This document shows positions 54,318 to 64,000 of a DNA stretch of 64,000 nucleotides, in pieces. The notes beneath the pieces were generated by a model, which was given only the letters and a program-made list of their open reading frames with translations, searched no databases and was not told the origin of the DNA. This DNA is from Bin80 sp965220935. GTDB taxonomy: Bacteria; Bacteroidota; Rhodothermia; Rhodothermales; Bin80. The position numbers and the translations under genes are program-made. Positions within the stretch are counted from its first letter, which is position 1; the number at the start of each line of letters is the position of its first letter. The stretch covers positions 372,001-436,000 of the forward strand of contig OZ244857.1 in assembly GCA_965220935.1 (NCBI GenBank), read 5' to 3'.

Positions 54318-56951
54318 ATGTCTACTCAATATGTGTATCGCTTTGGAAACGGAGCAACAGAAGGATCAAAAGAAATGAAGTCTCTACTTGGCGGAAAAGG
54401 GGCCAACCTTGCCGAAATGAGTGCAATTGGACTCCCCGTACCTCCAGGGTTTACGGTTACCACTGAAACGTGTCACTACTACAGTAGCAATGATCATTCT
54501 TGGCCAGTTGGGCTGAAAGATCAGATTCAACTTGGCTTACAGCATGTAGAGCAGGCTCTCGGTCGTCGTCTAGGAGATCCGACAAAACCACTGCTGGTTT
54601 CTGTTCGTAGTGGGGCCGCACAGTCTATGCCTGGGATGATGGATACGGTTCTGAATTTAGGTATGAATGATCAAGTCGTTGAAGGACTGGCGCGGGAAAG
54701 TGGTAATGAGCGGTTTGCCTATGATGCCTATCGACGATTTATTGATATGTTTGGGGATGTGGTCATGGGTGTCCACCATCATTATTTTGAGGAGGCCATT
54801 GAAGCCATGAAAACGTCTAAAGGGGTGACCGAAGATCTGGATCTTGATACCGAGGATTTGAAGCGCCTCGTTGAAGAATTCAAATCAATTTACGAATCAC
54901 ATGCTGGCCATTCATTTCCCATAGATCCTCATACACAGTTGGAACTCTCAATTAATGCGGTCTTCAATTCGTGGGACAGTAACCGGGCCATCAAATACCG
55001 TCGCATCAATAAAATTACTGGGTTACTGGGTACAGCGGTCAATGTACAAGCGATGGTGTACGGGAATATGGGCGATAGCAGTGGAACTGGCGTCTGCTTT
55101 ACGCGCAATCCGTCCAATGGGAATCCTGAACTATATGGTGAATATCTTGTCAATGCTCAGGGTGAAGATGTCGTTGCCGGGATTCGGACACCGAAGCCCA
55201 TTTCTGAAATGGCGCAGGAGTTTCCAACCTCGTATCAAGAGCTCTTGAAAATGACCACCGACCTAGAAAAACATTATCAGAATATGCAAGATATAGAATT
55301 CACGATTCAGGACGGATCTCTCTATATCTTGCAGACTAGGAATGGAAAACGCACTGGGCGTGCTGCACTGCGCACGGCGGTTGATTTAGTTCAGGAGGGA
55401 ATTACCGATAAGATGACCGCTGTTAGGGATCTGGTGGAGCCGGGGCATCTGGATCAACTGCTTCATCCTGGATTTAAAGATGAAATCGCTTATCAGGAGG
55501 ATGTCTTAGCAACGGGGCTTCCAGCGTCCCCAGGCGCCGCAGTGGGACAGGTTGTCTTTACAGCGGATGAGGCCGAATCCTGGGCGCAGGATGGTAAAAA
55601 AGTGATTCTAGTACGGATTGAAACGAGTCCAGAAGATGTTGGAGGTATGGATGCCGCTCAGGGGATTCTGACCTCACGAGGGGGAATGACCAGTCATGCT
55701 GCGGTTGTCGCTCGCGGGTGGGGTAAACCCTGTGTTGCAGGATGTGGAGATATCTCCATTAATTACGCAGACAAGGCTTTTAAAGTTGGGGACAAGATCA
55801 TTAAGGAAGGTGACTGGATTAGTATCAATGGTTCATCTGGTGAAGTCATTCACGGTGCACAAGAGCTCGTGAGTGCCCAGATGAGTGAAGACTTTGTGAC
55901 GTTCATGCGGTGGGCCGATGAGGTTCGTCCTATGAAAGTTAGAACCAATGCAGATACGCCAGAAGATGCTGAGAAAGCCATTTCTTTTGGGGCTGAAGGA
56001 ATTGGTCTTTGTAGGACAGAGCACATGTTCTTTGAGGGAAATCGGATTCAGAGCGTTAGGGAGATGATTTTAGCCAAATCTGATGATGTGCGTGAGTCAG
56101 CACTCAACAAGTTGCTCCCATTTCAGCGCGATGATTTTAAGGGCATCTTTCGTGCGATGACTGGTAGGCCAGTGACGATCCGGTTACTTGACCCCCCCTT
56201 ACATGAATTTCTTCCCCATGATGAGGCAGGAAAGCATGAGATGGCTGAATTGATGGGAATTCCAGTGGAGGAGGTCAAAGCGAAAATCCATGAGCTTGAC
56301 GAATTCAACCCGATGTTAGGACATCGAGGTTGCCGCCTTGGGATTACTTTTCCAGAAATCACCGTCATGCAGACACGCGCGATCATTGAATCTGCCGTGG
56401 AAGTCAGGAACTCGGGATTAGATCCGTATCCAGAAATTATGGTTCCTCTCATCGGGACGGTTGAAGAATTTCAGAACCAGAAAAAAGTGATCCAGGAAAC
56501 GGCAGAGAAAGTCTTTCTGGAGGCAGGGACGCGGATTGACTACCTGATTGGAACGATGATTGAAGTGCCTCGGGCTGCACTGACAGCTGCGGCCATTGCA
56601 CAGGAGGCTGATTTTTTCTCATTTGGTACCAATGATCTCACACAGATGTGTTTTGGATACAGTCGTGATGACGCTGGAAAATTCCTTCCTGGTTATGTAG
56701 AGCACAAGATTCTTCGTGATGATCCATTTCAGGTATTAGATCAGGAGGGGGTCGGGCAACTCGTTCAGATTGCGACTGAGCGGGGCAGAGAGGCAAATGC
56801 AACTCTGAAGGTAGGAATCTGCGGAGAGCATGGTGGTGACCCAGAATCCGTTGGATTCTGTTATGATTTAGGGTTTGATTATGTGTCCTGTTCACCATTC
56901 AGAGTTCCGATTGCACGCTTATCGGCTGCGCAGGCACATCTATCCAAGTAG
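54318..56951 (+). CDS. ppdK: Pyruvate, phosphate dikinase
   Basis: An 877-aa PPDK that interconverts pyruvate, ATP and phosphate with PEP, AMP and diphosphate. The nucleotide-binding domain begins YRFGNGATEGSKEMKSLLGG and has LVSVRSGAAQSMPGMMDTVL. The swivelling phosphohistidine domain has His460 in GGMTSHAAVVARG. The C-terminal PEP-binding barrel shows GLCRTEHMFFEG, ITVMQTRAIIE, FSFGTNDLTQMCFGYSRDD and VGICGEHGGDPESVGF. All motifs and the length are normal. The following asparagine-synthase-like gene starts 11 bp after the stop, possibly cotranscribed. Confidence 0.97.
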   Translation: MSTQYVYRFGNGATEGSKEMKSLLGGKGANLAEMSAIGLPVPPGFTVTTETCHYYSSNDHSWPVGLKDQIQLGLQHVEQALGRRLGDPTKPLLVSVRSGAAQSMPGMMDTVLNLGMNDQVVEGLARESGNERFAYDAYRRFIDMFGDVVMGVHHHYFEEAIEAMKTSKGVTEDLDLDTEDLKRLVEEFKSIYESHAGHSFPIDPHTQLELSINAVFNSWDSNRAIKYRRINKITGLLGTAVNVQAMVYGNMGDSSGTGVCFTRNPSNGNPELYGEYLVNAQGEDVVAGIRTPKPISEMAQEFPTSYQELLKMTTDLEKHYQNMQDIEFTIQDGSLYILQTRNGKRTGRAALRTAVDLVQEGITDKMTAVRDLVEPGHLDQLLHPGFKDEIAYQEDVLATGLPASPGAAVGQVVFTADEAESWAQDGKKVILVRIETSPEDVGGMDAAQGILTSRGGMTSHAAVVARGWGKPCVAGCGDISINYADKAFKVGDKIIKEGDWISINGSSGEVIHGAQELVSAQMSEDFVTFMRWADEVRPMKVRTNADTPEDAEKAISFGAEGIGLCRTEHMFFEGNRIQSVREMILAKSDDVRESALNKLLPFQRDDFKGIFRAMTGRPVTIRLLDPPLHEFLPHDEAGKHEMAELMGIPVEEVKAKIHELDEFNPMLGHRGCRLGITFPEITVMQTRAIIESAVEVRNSGLDPYPEIMVPLIGTVEEFQNQKKVIQETAEKVFLEAGTRIDYLIGTMIEVPRAALTAAAIAQEADFFSFGTNDLTQMCFGYSRDDAGKFLPGYVEHKILRDDPFQVLDQEGVGQLVQIATERGREANATLKVGICGEHGGDPESVGFCYDLGFDYVSCSPFRVPIARLSAAQAHLSK

Positions 56952-56962
56952 TCTGGTGAGTG

Positions 56963-58644
56963 ATGGGATGGCTGGTAGGGTTTTCAGGCCCGTCGGTTCC
57001 ATCAGGATTGGTGATTCAACAGGATGGAGCGCTTTATGAGCTTAGCGAGAAGGGTCTGAAGGCTCAGGTAGGGGGCTTGCAGAGACTTGTCGTTGTGGGG
57101 AGCTTGGTTCAGGTGGTAAATTCTTGGTTTCGGGAATTGGGATTCATGGTGGTCGCATTATGGGAGAGAAGGATTGGGCTTCAGTTTTGCGCCATAGTGA
57201 GGTTGACCTCAGTGCAATAGATGGTCATTTCATCGTGATGCGCTGGTTCTCTGATAGGGTTGAATTATTGACTGACACTGCAGGCGTGCGAACCCTGTAC
57301 TGTCGCCCGTGGCATCAAGGTGTTTTTTTCAGTACTCGACTGGACTGGCTTGCTTCTTTGACCCGTCCACTTGAAGTTGATTACGTCAATTTTGGATCCC
57401 AGTGGATCCTACCGAACTCCATCAATACGGAAGCCGTTGTCAAACAAGTGCATCGTCTTGGGTCTCATGCAAAAGCGATTGTCAACAAAGGTAAGTTGCA
57501 GGTCAAGTCTAAGCCTTGGACTTGCACCGTGACGGAATCTGACAAAACAGGATTGAATTTTGAGCGAACTCTCCAAGAAGCCATGAGTCTGGAGGGGGCT
57601 TATCCATGGAGTCTTGGGTTGTCGGGGGGGCTTGATTCCCGAGTTTTATGTGCAATAGGAGATCATAGTTCATTCCATATTTGGGGGCCGTCAGATCATC
57701 CAGATGTTCAAGTATCTTCCAGGTTGGCGACAGATCAAAAGATGGATCAGAAGTATTTTCAAGATCCCATGCCAGATGTGGATCAGTGTATTGATTTATT
57801 GCGTCAGCGTGTAGGATTCACTCAGGTGATTACGCCTGCTTCCGCATCCATTGAGCGAAGCGCATACGGTCAGTTGCATGCCGCAGGACAAGGGGTGATA
57901 GATGGAGGATTTGGAGAGGTTATCCGCCGCCAACTCTTAAATCAGGTCGTATTCAAGCGAATGTTATGTCGAGATTCGCCACATGTGTCATTGGATATTC
58001 CAACAACTGGCAAAGCAGCCTTCTTTACTGGTGAGATCCACAACTTGATGACGGTGAGTGCGAAGAAACAGTTCAACTCTGCATGGCGAAGCCTACCCTC
58101 AACGATGACAATTGCGGATAAGGCAGATGTCCTGAGTATTCGTTCTCGTCTACCGAATTTTTTCGGCTTCGAACAAAATTATCTAGATACTGTGTGTGTT
58201 TCGTACATGCCGTATGCGCAGCCTTCGGTGCTCAGGGCATTATTTCAGGTACCACTCCGACTCCGTTGGAATGGGAGGCTACTTCGCGGAATGATCCGAA
58301 AACATGCGCCATCTCTGTCAAAGTACCCCCTCGTGAAAGGCACCGTTATCTACCCGTTTGGTTTGGGGACTCTCGGCTCTTACGCTTACACACTTGTTAA
58401 GAAGCGATTGATGCCGTCCTATCAAGACCCGCGCCCTGAGGCATTTATCCGTCACATGCAAGAATATATTTTGGATACTCTGCGAAGCAGCTCAGTGCGT
58501 GACTATGCACCTTATGATCAGGCGAAATTGCAACAGATGGCCGATAGTCTTGCATCGGGGAATTTGCGATATACGCCCCAATTGGATTGGTGGCTTACGT
58601 TTGATATGTGGAGAAAATCCCTATCCGTTGACAACCGCCTATAA
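56963..58644 (+). CDS. Asparagine-synthase-like protein, probable frameshift near 57110
   Basis: The first frame starts MGWLVGFSGPSVPSGLVIQQ right after ppdK. It continues to about RLVVVGSL and then loses register. The second frame resumes with LGSGGKFLVSGIGIHGGR and stays open to 58644. Together they give about 560 aa with an N-terminal Ntn-amidotransferase-like domain (AIDGHFIVMRWFSD, TDTAGVRTLYCR) and an ATP-pyrophosphatase domain (YPWSLGLSGGLDSRVLC). The catalytic Cys2 of glutaminase domains is absent (Met-Gly-Trp), so it cannot use glutamine in the usual way. If the frameshift is real, a protein could start at TTG 57124 and keep the synthetase half. Substrate unknown. Confidence 0.65.
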
Positions 58645-58657
58645 AATGCCCCGTAAA

Positions 58658-58677
58658 CCCCGCACTTCAGTGCGGGG
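58658..58677. terminator. GC-rich hairpin after the asparagine-synthase-like gene
   Basis: CCCCGCAC, loop TTCA, then GTGCGGGG is a perfect 8-bp stem located 14 bp after the stop. No T-run follows. Similar hairpins occur at right ends of IS200/IS605 elements, so it may be an IS relic as well as a terminator. Confidence 0.5.
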
Positions 58678-59009
58678 AGTAGTCACGAATAATGCTCAAA
58701 CAATTCTTCAGGCACTAAATGTGTTTTTTTGAACGCTCATTCGCCGCAATTTCTTCGCAATGGCCGAATCCTAATCATAATTCTAATAGACATTGAAGAA
58801 ATTGATTTTCAAACTCATGAATGTATTAACCACCAAAGCCTAACAAAGTCATATGTGAATGATTACAATATCATTAATAACTATACCCATACAATCGCTG
58901 TAGAATCAATATCAGAATGGATTTGAGTCAACGAGGCCGAGATGTCAGATACTTGACAGATTCTTCAAGCTAACAGAAAAATTTGGGTATCATTTTCAGT
59001 GACAGCATC
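58678..59009. other. Intergenic region with nothing recognised
   Basis: About 330 bp between two convergent genes. A 65-codon frame at 58729-58926 has low complexity and no recognisable features. I see no gene or RNA here. Confidence 0.4.
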
Positions 59010-60215
59010 TCACTTGGAGGAATTTCCACGAGGAACAAAGGCTTGGATTCCGGTGATATCTCGTCCGAGGATGAGTCCATGAATATCATAGGTTCCCTCG
59101 TACGTATTGACACTTTCAAGATTAACCAGATGATGAATCACTCTGAATTCCCCGCTGATTCCGTTTCCGCCTAGCATGTCACGTGCCGTTCGTGCAATTT
59201 CAAGTGCAGTATGACAGTTATTACGTTTCGCTAAGGAAACCATTTCTGGACTACACTGCCCAGAATCCATCAGTTGACCGACGCGCCAAGCTAAAAGTTG
59301 CATTTGTGTAATCTGAGTGATCATGTTAGCCAGTTTTGTTTGTACGAGTTGGTTTGCTCCAAGAAGATTTCCAAACTGACGGCGTTCCATCACATATTGG
59401 CGCGCTCGCTGAAAACAATTTTCAGCGGCTCCGCAGGCCCCCCACACAATCCCGTATCGTGCACTGTTCAGACAGGTAAAGGGGCCTCGCAGTCCTTGAA
59501 CTTCGGGGAAGACTCGTGAGTCTGGGACAAACACGTCCTGAAGGACAATTTCCCCAGTAATTGAGGCCCGTAAGCTCATCTTATTGACGGTCTTAGGGGT
59601 TGCAAATCCTTTACTTTCTCGTTCAACAATAAATCCTCTGATGAGCCCTGGATCATCTGCGGTTTCTTTTGCTTTGGCCCACACTAAAGCAATGTCGGCA
59701 ATCGGTGAATTGGTGATCCACATTTTTGCACCATTAAGTTTCCATCCACCTGCCTCCCGAATGGCGGTGGTTTCCATTGAGCCGGGATCAGATCCATGAT
59801 TTGGTTCAGTTAATCCGAAGCAGCCTATGATTTCGCCAGTCGCAAGACGGGGAAGAAACGTGGTTTTCTGTTCTGGTGTACCGAACTTCAGAATAGGAAG
59901 CATCACCAGAGAAGACTGCACTGACATGAATGATCGGTATCCAGAATCCACCCGTTCAAGTTCTCGGGCCACGAGCCCATAGGCGGTATAACTAACTTCT
60001 GCGCCGCCATATTGCTCGGGAATGAATGCCCCTAAGAGCCCGATTTCTCCCATTTCTTTGGGAATCTCCATGTGAAAAATCTCGTCTTGATTTCCTTTTA
60101 GCGCACGGGGCTCAAGTTTCTCCCGTGCGTAACGTCTGGCAGTCTTTTGAATCAAGACTTCTTCATCGGTCAATGTATCTTCAAGGTGGAGAATATCGTC
60201 TATGTTAAGTGACAT
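59010..60215 (-). CDS. gcdH: Glutaryl-CoA dehydrogenase-type acyl-CoA dehydrogenase
   Basis: A 401-aa flavoprotein. The acyl-CoA dehydrogenase signatures are CFGLTEPNHGSDPGSMETTA, GGWKLNGAKMWITNSPIADI, ARYGIVWGACGAAENCFQRA and RQFGNLLGANQLVQTKLA. The catalytic Glu373 is in NTYEGTYDIHGLILGRDITG, the arrangement typical of glutaryl-CoA dehydrogenases, which oxidise and decarboxylate glutaryl-CoA to crotonyl-CoA in lysine and tryptophan breakdown. Full length. Single-gene unit on the minus strand. Confidence 0.9.
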   Translation of the reverse strand: MSLNIDDILHLEDTLTDEEVLIQKTARRYAREKLEPRALKGNQDEIFHMEIPKEMGEIGLLGAFIPEQYGGAEVSYTAYGLVARELERVDSGYRSFMSVQSSLVMLPILKFGTPEQKTTFLPRLATGEIIGCFGLTEPNHGSDPGSMETTAIREAGGWKLNGAKMWITNSPIADIALVWAKAKETADDPGLIRGFIVERESKGFATPKTVNKMSLRASITGEIVLQDVFVPDSRVFPEVQGLRGPFTCLNSARYGIVWGACGAAENCFQRARQYVMERRQFGNLLGANQLVQTKLANMITQITQMQLLAWRVGQLMDSGQCSPEMVSLAKRNNCHTALEIARTARDMLGGNGISGEFRVIHHLVNLESVNTYEGTYDIHGLILGRDITGIQAFVPRGNSSK

Positions 60216-60364
60216 CGTTAAATTATGTGTAATTTAAGTAGAGATTTATGTGTTTTCTCTCATTAAAGGGTTCAACACAATCGCAACAAACACCATTTAT
60301 GGTGGTTCCAACCAAGTGTTTCTAATTTGTACTGATTAACTATTTATTGACTTGCACTATTATC

Positions 60365-60877
60365 ATGCATTTGAGTTCTTGCAGATACCTCATTTTACTT
60401 GTCACTCTATTTGTGGTGATTACAGATACAGAAGCCCAAGCATTAAGACCTAGATTGGGGTTTGGATTGAGCGTCGTGGCAGGTACAACAGATCAAGCGA
60501 TTGGCGTGGGCATTGATTTACGGACAGCTTGGGTCATCAACCAAGATCTTTCAATTGGAGTAAGTGCGAATTTTGTCAATCATATTCTTGACGGACGTGA
60601 AGGTGCAGCGTATTTTTTTCATCCAAATGCGGCAGCAATTATCACATTGAATTCTGCTAATGCTCGCTCCCCATATTTAATTTTAGGGCTTGGGGGCAAT
60701 CTTCCCTTGGGAGGTACAGCCGATACTGACGAGTCTGGGCCATCAATTCATGCAGGTTTGGGGTGGGCTTTTGCTCTTCAATCAACATCCTTGTATTTAG
60801 AGGTCACACCCATAATGACTGTGGTACAATCGGCTGTAGAGTTCCAACTCCCTGCCCGGTTTGGTGTCATTTTGTAA
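60365..60877 (+). CDS. Small outer-membrane beta-barrel-like protein
   Basis: About 170 aa from ATG 60365; a TTG six codons upstream is in frame but precedes the signal. The signal peptide is HLSSCRYLILLVTLFVVITD then TEAQA. The mature part alternates short hydrophobic strands and glycine turns (LGFGLSVVAGTTDQAIGVGI, LILGLGGNLPLGGTADT, SIHAGLGWAFALQ) and ends in an aromatic-poor strand, like small porin-fold proteins. No specific family recognised. Confidence 0.6.
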   Translation: MHLSSCRYLILLVTLFVVITDTEAQALRPRLGFGLSVVAGTTDQAIGVGIDLRTAWVINQDLSIGVSANFVNHILDGREGAAYFFHPNAAAIITLNSANARSPYLILGLGGNLPLGGTADTDESGPSIHAGLGWAFALQSTSLYLEVTPIMTVVQSAVEFQLPARFGVIL

Positions 60878-61015
60878 TTGCCTTGATCAGACCCGTGTTG
60901 TTTCTCGGATATGAGGTCATCGGCCACACGCCGTAACATTCGTCTTATCATTTTGGCATACGGTGGTAATCTGAATTGGTGGCTGCAAGGTCATCATTAT
61001 CATAGGTGATGTCCA

Positions 61016-62176
61016 ATGCATTCAGAATCTGGAGGTGTTTCGTTTTATGTGCATATTCCGTTCTGCGCTCAGCGATGTTCGTACTGTGACTTTTTCTTCG
61101 TGACTTCAACGCGTGGCTACGAGCAATTTGTAGATGCGCTTTGCAAAGAAATCAGTCAACTTGCTCATTCCTATCCAGATCATTCTCTGACAACTATCTA
61201 TTTAGGAGGAGGGACTCCATCACGAGTTTCCCCGCAGTCAATTCATCAAATTCTTCAAGAGATTTACCATTGTTTTGACACTCAACAAGTTCGCGAAATT
61301 ACATTGGAAGCCAACCCTGAGGATATTTCAGCACCCAGATTGGAACAATATCTCGACTGTGGCGTGACTCGCATAAGTCTTGGGGTTCAGTCGTTTTCCA
61401 ATGTAGATTTGAAGGTTATGAATCGGTGCCACAATTCTACTGAGGCCAAGGATGCCTGCACTTTGATTGGTGCTGCAGGCTTTCAGAGTTGGTCTCTGGA
61501 TTTGATTTTCGGGATTCCAGAAGCATCCTTATTGGATTGGGAAGAGAATTTGGTGATAGCAATGGAAACGGGTGCCCCCCATATTTCCTCATATAGCCTT
61601 ACGGTTGAGCCTCAAACTGTCCTGCATAAGCAAGTACAAAGGGGGGTGGTAAATCCAGTATCGGATTCTATGATATCAGAGCAGTTTCAGAAGGCAATAG
61701 ATATGCTTACCGATGCTGACTATGAGCATTACGAAATCTCAAGCTTTGCACATTCCGGACATCGCTCGCTCCATAATTCGAGGTACTGGTCTCACCAAAA
61801 CTATCTTGGCGTTGGCCCCAGCGCACATTCCTTTTTATGGGATGATGAAAAAATCAAGAGATGGAAAAACACCTCCAATCTGCGAATCTATCAAGCGTTG
61901 ATTAGCGAAGGAAAATCTCCTGTGACGTCCAGTGAATCTTTGGCGAAGCGAGATGTAATACGTGAAAGAATCATGTTAGCACTTCGCACATTGGAGGGAG
62001 TAGATCTGGAAGATCTTCAGAAAAGATACGGCTACAATTTGGCTCAGCAGAGGCAGGACAAAATCTTTACAATGGAGTTAAACGGACTCATCAATTACAA
62101 TGAAAAATTCATATCTCTTACCGATAGAGGAAAACACATCTGCGATCAAATTACGCAACAATTATGGCCAGAATGA
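61016..62176 (+). CDS. hemW: HemW-type radical SAM protein
   Basis: A 386-aa radical SAM protein of the coproporphyrinogen dehydrogenase-like family. The cluster motif is HIPFCAQRCSYCDF with Cys17, Cys21 and Cys24. Next come YLGGGTPSRVSPQSI, ITLEANPEDIS, GVTRISLGVQSF and LDLIFGIP. The HNxxYW motif is present as HNSRYW, which marks HemW rather than HemN. HemW is considered a heme chaperone that inserts heme into respiratory enzymes. Full length with the C-terminal HemN-C domain (RIMLALRTLEGVDLEDLQ). Confidence 0.9.
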   Translation: MHSESGGVSFYVHIPFCAQRCSYCDFFFVTSTRGYEQFVDALCKEISQLAHSYPDHSLTTIYLGGGTPSRVSPQSIHQILQEIYHCFDTQQVREITLEANPEDISAPRLEQYLDCGVTRISLGVQSFSNVDLKVMNRCHNSTEAKDACTLIGAAGFQSWSLDLIFGIPEASLLDWEENLVIAMETGAPHISSYSLTVEPQTVLHKQVQRGVVNPVSDSMISEQFQKAIDMLTDADYEHYEISSFAHSGHRSLHNSRYWSHQNYLGVGPSAHSFLWDDEKIKRWKNTSNLRIYQALISEGKSPVTSSESLAKRDVIRERIMLALRTLEGVDLEDLQKRYGYNLAQQRQDKIFTMELNGLINYNEKFISLTDRGKHICDQITQQLWPE

Positions 62177-62498
62177 ATGCGATCAACATGAATCATCTTT
62201 TTCAATTCATTAGAATTCTCCAGTCTTTATGAATTCTTAGTATCCAGAACATCATGACAAATAGTGACAAGTATGATGGATTTGCGTAATTTAAGCCAGA
62301 GAGGTGCTATACCTAGACATGAAGATCATAAATACATCAAGTTGTTTTATCACTGGTTTGCCAACACTATCGTCATATCAAGTTAACATTTTCGGAAATG
62401 TATTCCCCAACATGGCAAAGGCAGTTGGGCCGCCCGTGTGCTTTTAGAATGCTTCAAATTTCTCATCAACGTTTATTCATAAAATACTATTAACTAAG
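62177..62498. other. Intergenic region with nothing recognised
   Basis: About 320 bp between hemW and the secreted protein gene. No gene, RNA or repeat is evident. The promoter of the downstream gene is likely in the AT-rich part near 62440-62490. Confidence 0.35.
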
Positions 62499-64000
62499 AT
62501 GGAAAAAGCGTCAAAGATTAGCCGAGATATCATATTTGTTTGCCTCAGCTGTGTGCTGGTAGGCATCACAATTTTACGAATTTCTACGATTCCTAGTAGT
62601 CAAACCTCACATCCTGTATCCGAGATTCGATCCGAAAAATCGAAATATCTCAAGGATCCGCTTGGGTATCCAGACAAGTTCAATGAATATTTTAGAGAGG
62701 CTGTAGGAGTGGACCAAGGCTACACTCCTTATCCTCAAGGCTATCAGATTCAGCAGTATCAGGAAGCGCTCTTTAAAAATGCTAAAAGGGGAAGGTCGTC
62801 TGTGGAATTGGCATGGGTTGAGCGCGGACCAGGCAATGTTGGAGGACGATCGCGAGCGGTGATCCATGATCCAAGTGATCCGACGCTCAATACCTGGTTT
62901 GTTGCTTCTGTTGGCGGTGGAGTATGGAGAGGACAGCGATCAACTCAATTTGGATTAGACAAAATTAACTGGGAATCACTCACGGATGATTTACCTTCTC
63001 TTGCGGCCACAACACTGGCCATGTCTGAAAACAATCCAAATGTGATGTATGTCGGAACAGGAGAGGGATTCGGCAATGTTGACGCATCAGGTGGAACGGG
63101 TATATTTAGAACCAATGATCGTGGAGTGACATGGACTCATCTACCCGCCACAGCAAATCCTCAGTCAACTGATTGGCGCTATGTGAATCGGCTGATCGTG
63201 CATCCTGATAATCCAGACATCGTGGTTGCAGTGACCAATACTGGAATTTTTCGTACCGAAAACGGAGGACAATCATTTTCCAAAGTCTATTCTTCAACAG
63301 AACGAGTTCAGGATTTGAAAGCCCACCCGTCAGATTTTAATATTCAATATGCTACTGTTAATTCAACGGCAATCCTGCGCTCAAGCGATGGCGGAAAGAC
63401 TTGGGAGACGTCGTTTGATTTTTTTCGATACCCGCCTAATCGAATAGAGGTAGCCATTTCACAATCAAATCCTAATGTAATCTGGGCGTCGGTCTATGGT
63501 TCTGGTAGTCCAAGACTTGCTGAACTTTTTGGTGGACTAATCACATACCCTATATCAGATCTTTATCGCTCCGTAGATGGAGGGCAGACATGGAGATATA
63601 TAGAGCCATCACGATCCACTGAGCAATTTGACACTGCATTTCTTGGGGGACAGGGTTGGTACAATAATACGATTTTAGTTGATCCGTTTTCTCCTGATAT
63701 GATCTACATTGGTGGAGTGGAAATGTTTAAGGCTTCAATTGATAGTGGTAGACCCGTAGAAGAGTCTTCAATTGGGGTAGTGACTGGCTTCAATAGCACG
63801 GCTGACTATATTAATTTTGTGTCATTTAGGGGCTCAGCAGGCGGGGGTCGATTAGCGGTTGGGTATATTGATGAAGCCAGTGATGTTGAGGATGTCACGG
63901 TCGATGACATGGTGTCAGTAGAAGTTAGGTTTGGACCAGGTCTCACACAAAAGGCGCACCGGTTTACTGTTGATCCAAGCGGAGGGGCTAGTGGCGATGG
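62499..64000 (+). CDS. Secreted BNR/sortilin-type beta-propeller protein, N-terminal part (runs off the window)
   Basis: Open from ATG 62499 to the end of the window, about 500 residues visible by my own translation. It has an N-terminal signal or anchor helix (IIFVCLSCVLVGITI). Then come repeated Asp-box-like segments: GIFRTNDRGVTWTHLP, GIFRTENGGQSFSKVY, AILRSSDGGKTWETSF and DLYRSVDGGQTWRYIE. These are the SxDxGxTW Asp boxes of sialidase/sortilin-type propellers. Early on ERGPGNVGGRSRAVIHDP and WFVASVGGGVWRG match large Bacteroidota surface proteins of this kind, which often end in a type IX sorting tail beyond this window. Role probably extracellular binding or glycan recognition. Confidence 0.8.
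   Translation, partial: MEKASKISRDIIFVCLSCVLVGITILRISTIPSSQTSHPVSEIRSEKSKYLKDPLGYPDKFNEYFREAVGVDQGYTPYPQGYQIQQYQEALFKNAKRGRSSVELAWVERGPGNVGGRSRAVIHDPSDPTLNTWFVASVGGGVWRGQRSTQFGLDKINWESLTDDLPSLAATTLAMSENNPNVMYVGTGEGFGNVDASGGTGIFRTNDRGVTWTHLPATANPQSTDWRYVNRLIVHPDNPDIVVAVTNTGIFRTENGGQSFSKVYSSTERVQDLKAHPSDFNIQYATVNSTAILRSSDGGKTWETSFDFFRYPPNRIEVAISQSNPNVIWASVYGSGSPRLAELFGGLITYPISDLYRSVDGGQTWRYIEPSRSTEQFDTAFLGGQGWYNNTILVDPFSPDMIYIGGVEMFKASIDSGRPVEESSIGVVTGFNSTADYINFVSFRGSAGGGRLAVGYIDEASDVEDVTVDDMVSVEVRFGPGLTQKAHRFTVDPSGGASGD

Overview
The window looks like a chromosomal segment of a Bacteroidota-type bacterium of the Rhodothermota/Balneolota kind. The reasons are C-terminal sorting tails of the 'YPNPF ... 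AGLYLYR' type on large secreted proteins, a TonB-dependent receptor with a carboxypeptidase-like N-terminal domain next to a DUF4249-like lipoprotein, and a moderately AT-rich genome. This is inferred from gene content only; there is no rRNA or tRNA to anchor it. No CRISPR array was seen.

Layout. 1-2604 (minus strand): apbE, a Tat-exported Gfo/Idh/MocA oxidoreductase and the start of a membrane Fe-S oxidoreductase form a tight cluster. 2605-22392 is an accessory region: a solitary Eco57I-type DNA methyltransferase beside a decayed restriction gene, a large P-loop/NACHT-like ATPase (1393 aa) translationally coupled to a DUF4143 ATPase (candidate defence operon), remnants of IS4- and IS1380-family transposases, a membrane-anchored heptad-repeat protein, a GIY-YIG/DUF4357 gene split by a TnpB-carrying element, hisI and a TPM-domain lipoprotein, and a second, inverted TnpB element. 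22393-31190: PIG-L deacetylase, a second DUF4143 ATPase, a nitrilase-M20 hydrolase pair and a subtilase with plant-type LRRs and a sorting tail. 31507-38228 (minus strand): a likely operon TonB receptor - lipoprotein - M19 dipeptidase - RidA - YhdT-like - Na+ symporter, which reads as capture, hydrolysis and import of a peptide-like nutrient. 38229-40428: wreckage of an MmeI/YeeA-like methyltransferase, a third TnpB element end and an integrase remnant. 40429-48027: arylsulfotransferase-like lipoprotein, an LRR surface protein with a C10 tract between its signal peptide and its repeats, an epimerase fragment, a Tat-exported sugar isomerase-like protein and a group II intron-like remnant. 48028-64000: mostly core genes (lon, rsgA, topA, ppdK, an asparagine-synthase-like gene, gcdH, hemW) and the start of a BNR/sortilin-type secreted protein.

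Most notable. (1) The TnpB element at 20420-21766 has 23-bp terminal inverted repeats and an 8-bp target duplication, which IS200/IS605 elements do not make; two related copies share its ends wholly or in part. This suggests TnpB carried as a passenger of a non-autonomous DDE-type transposon. (2) The ATPase/DUF4143 pair has a palindrome just upstream and a C-terminal nuclease-like domain that seems to have lost its acidic residues. (3) The LRR protein gene is a likely phase-variable locus, currently out of frame by one C.
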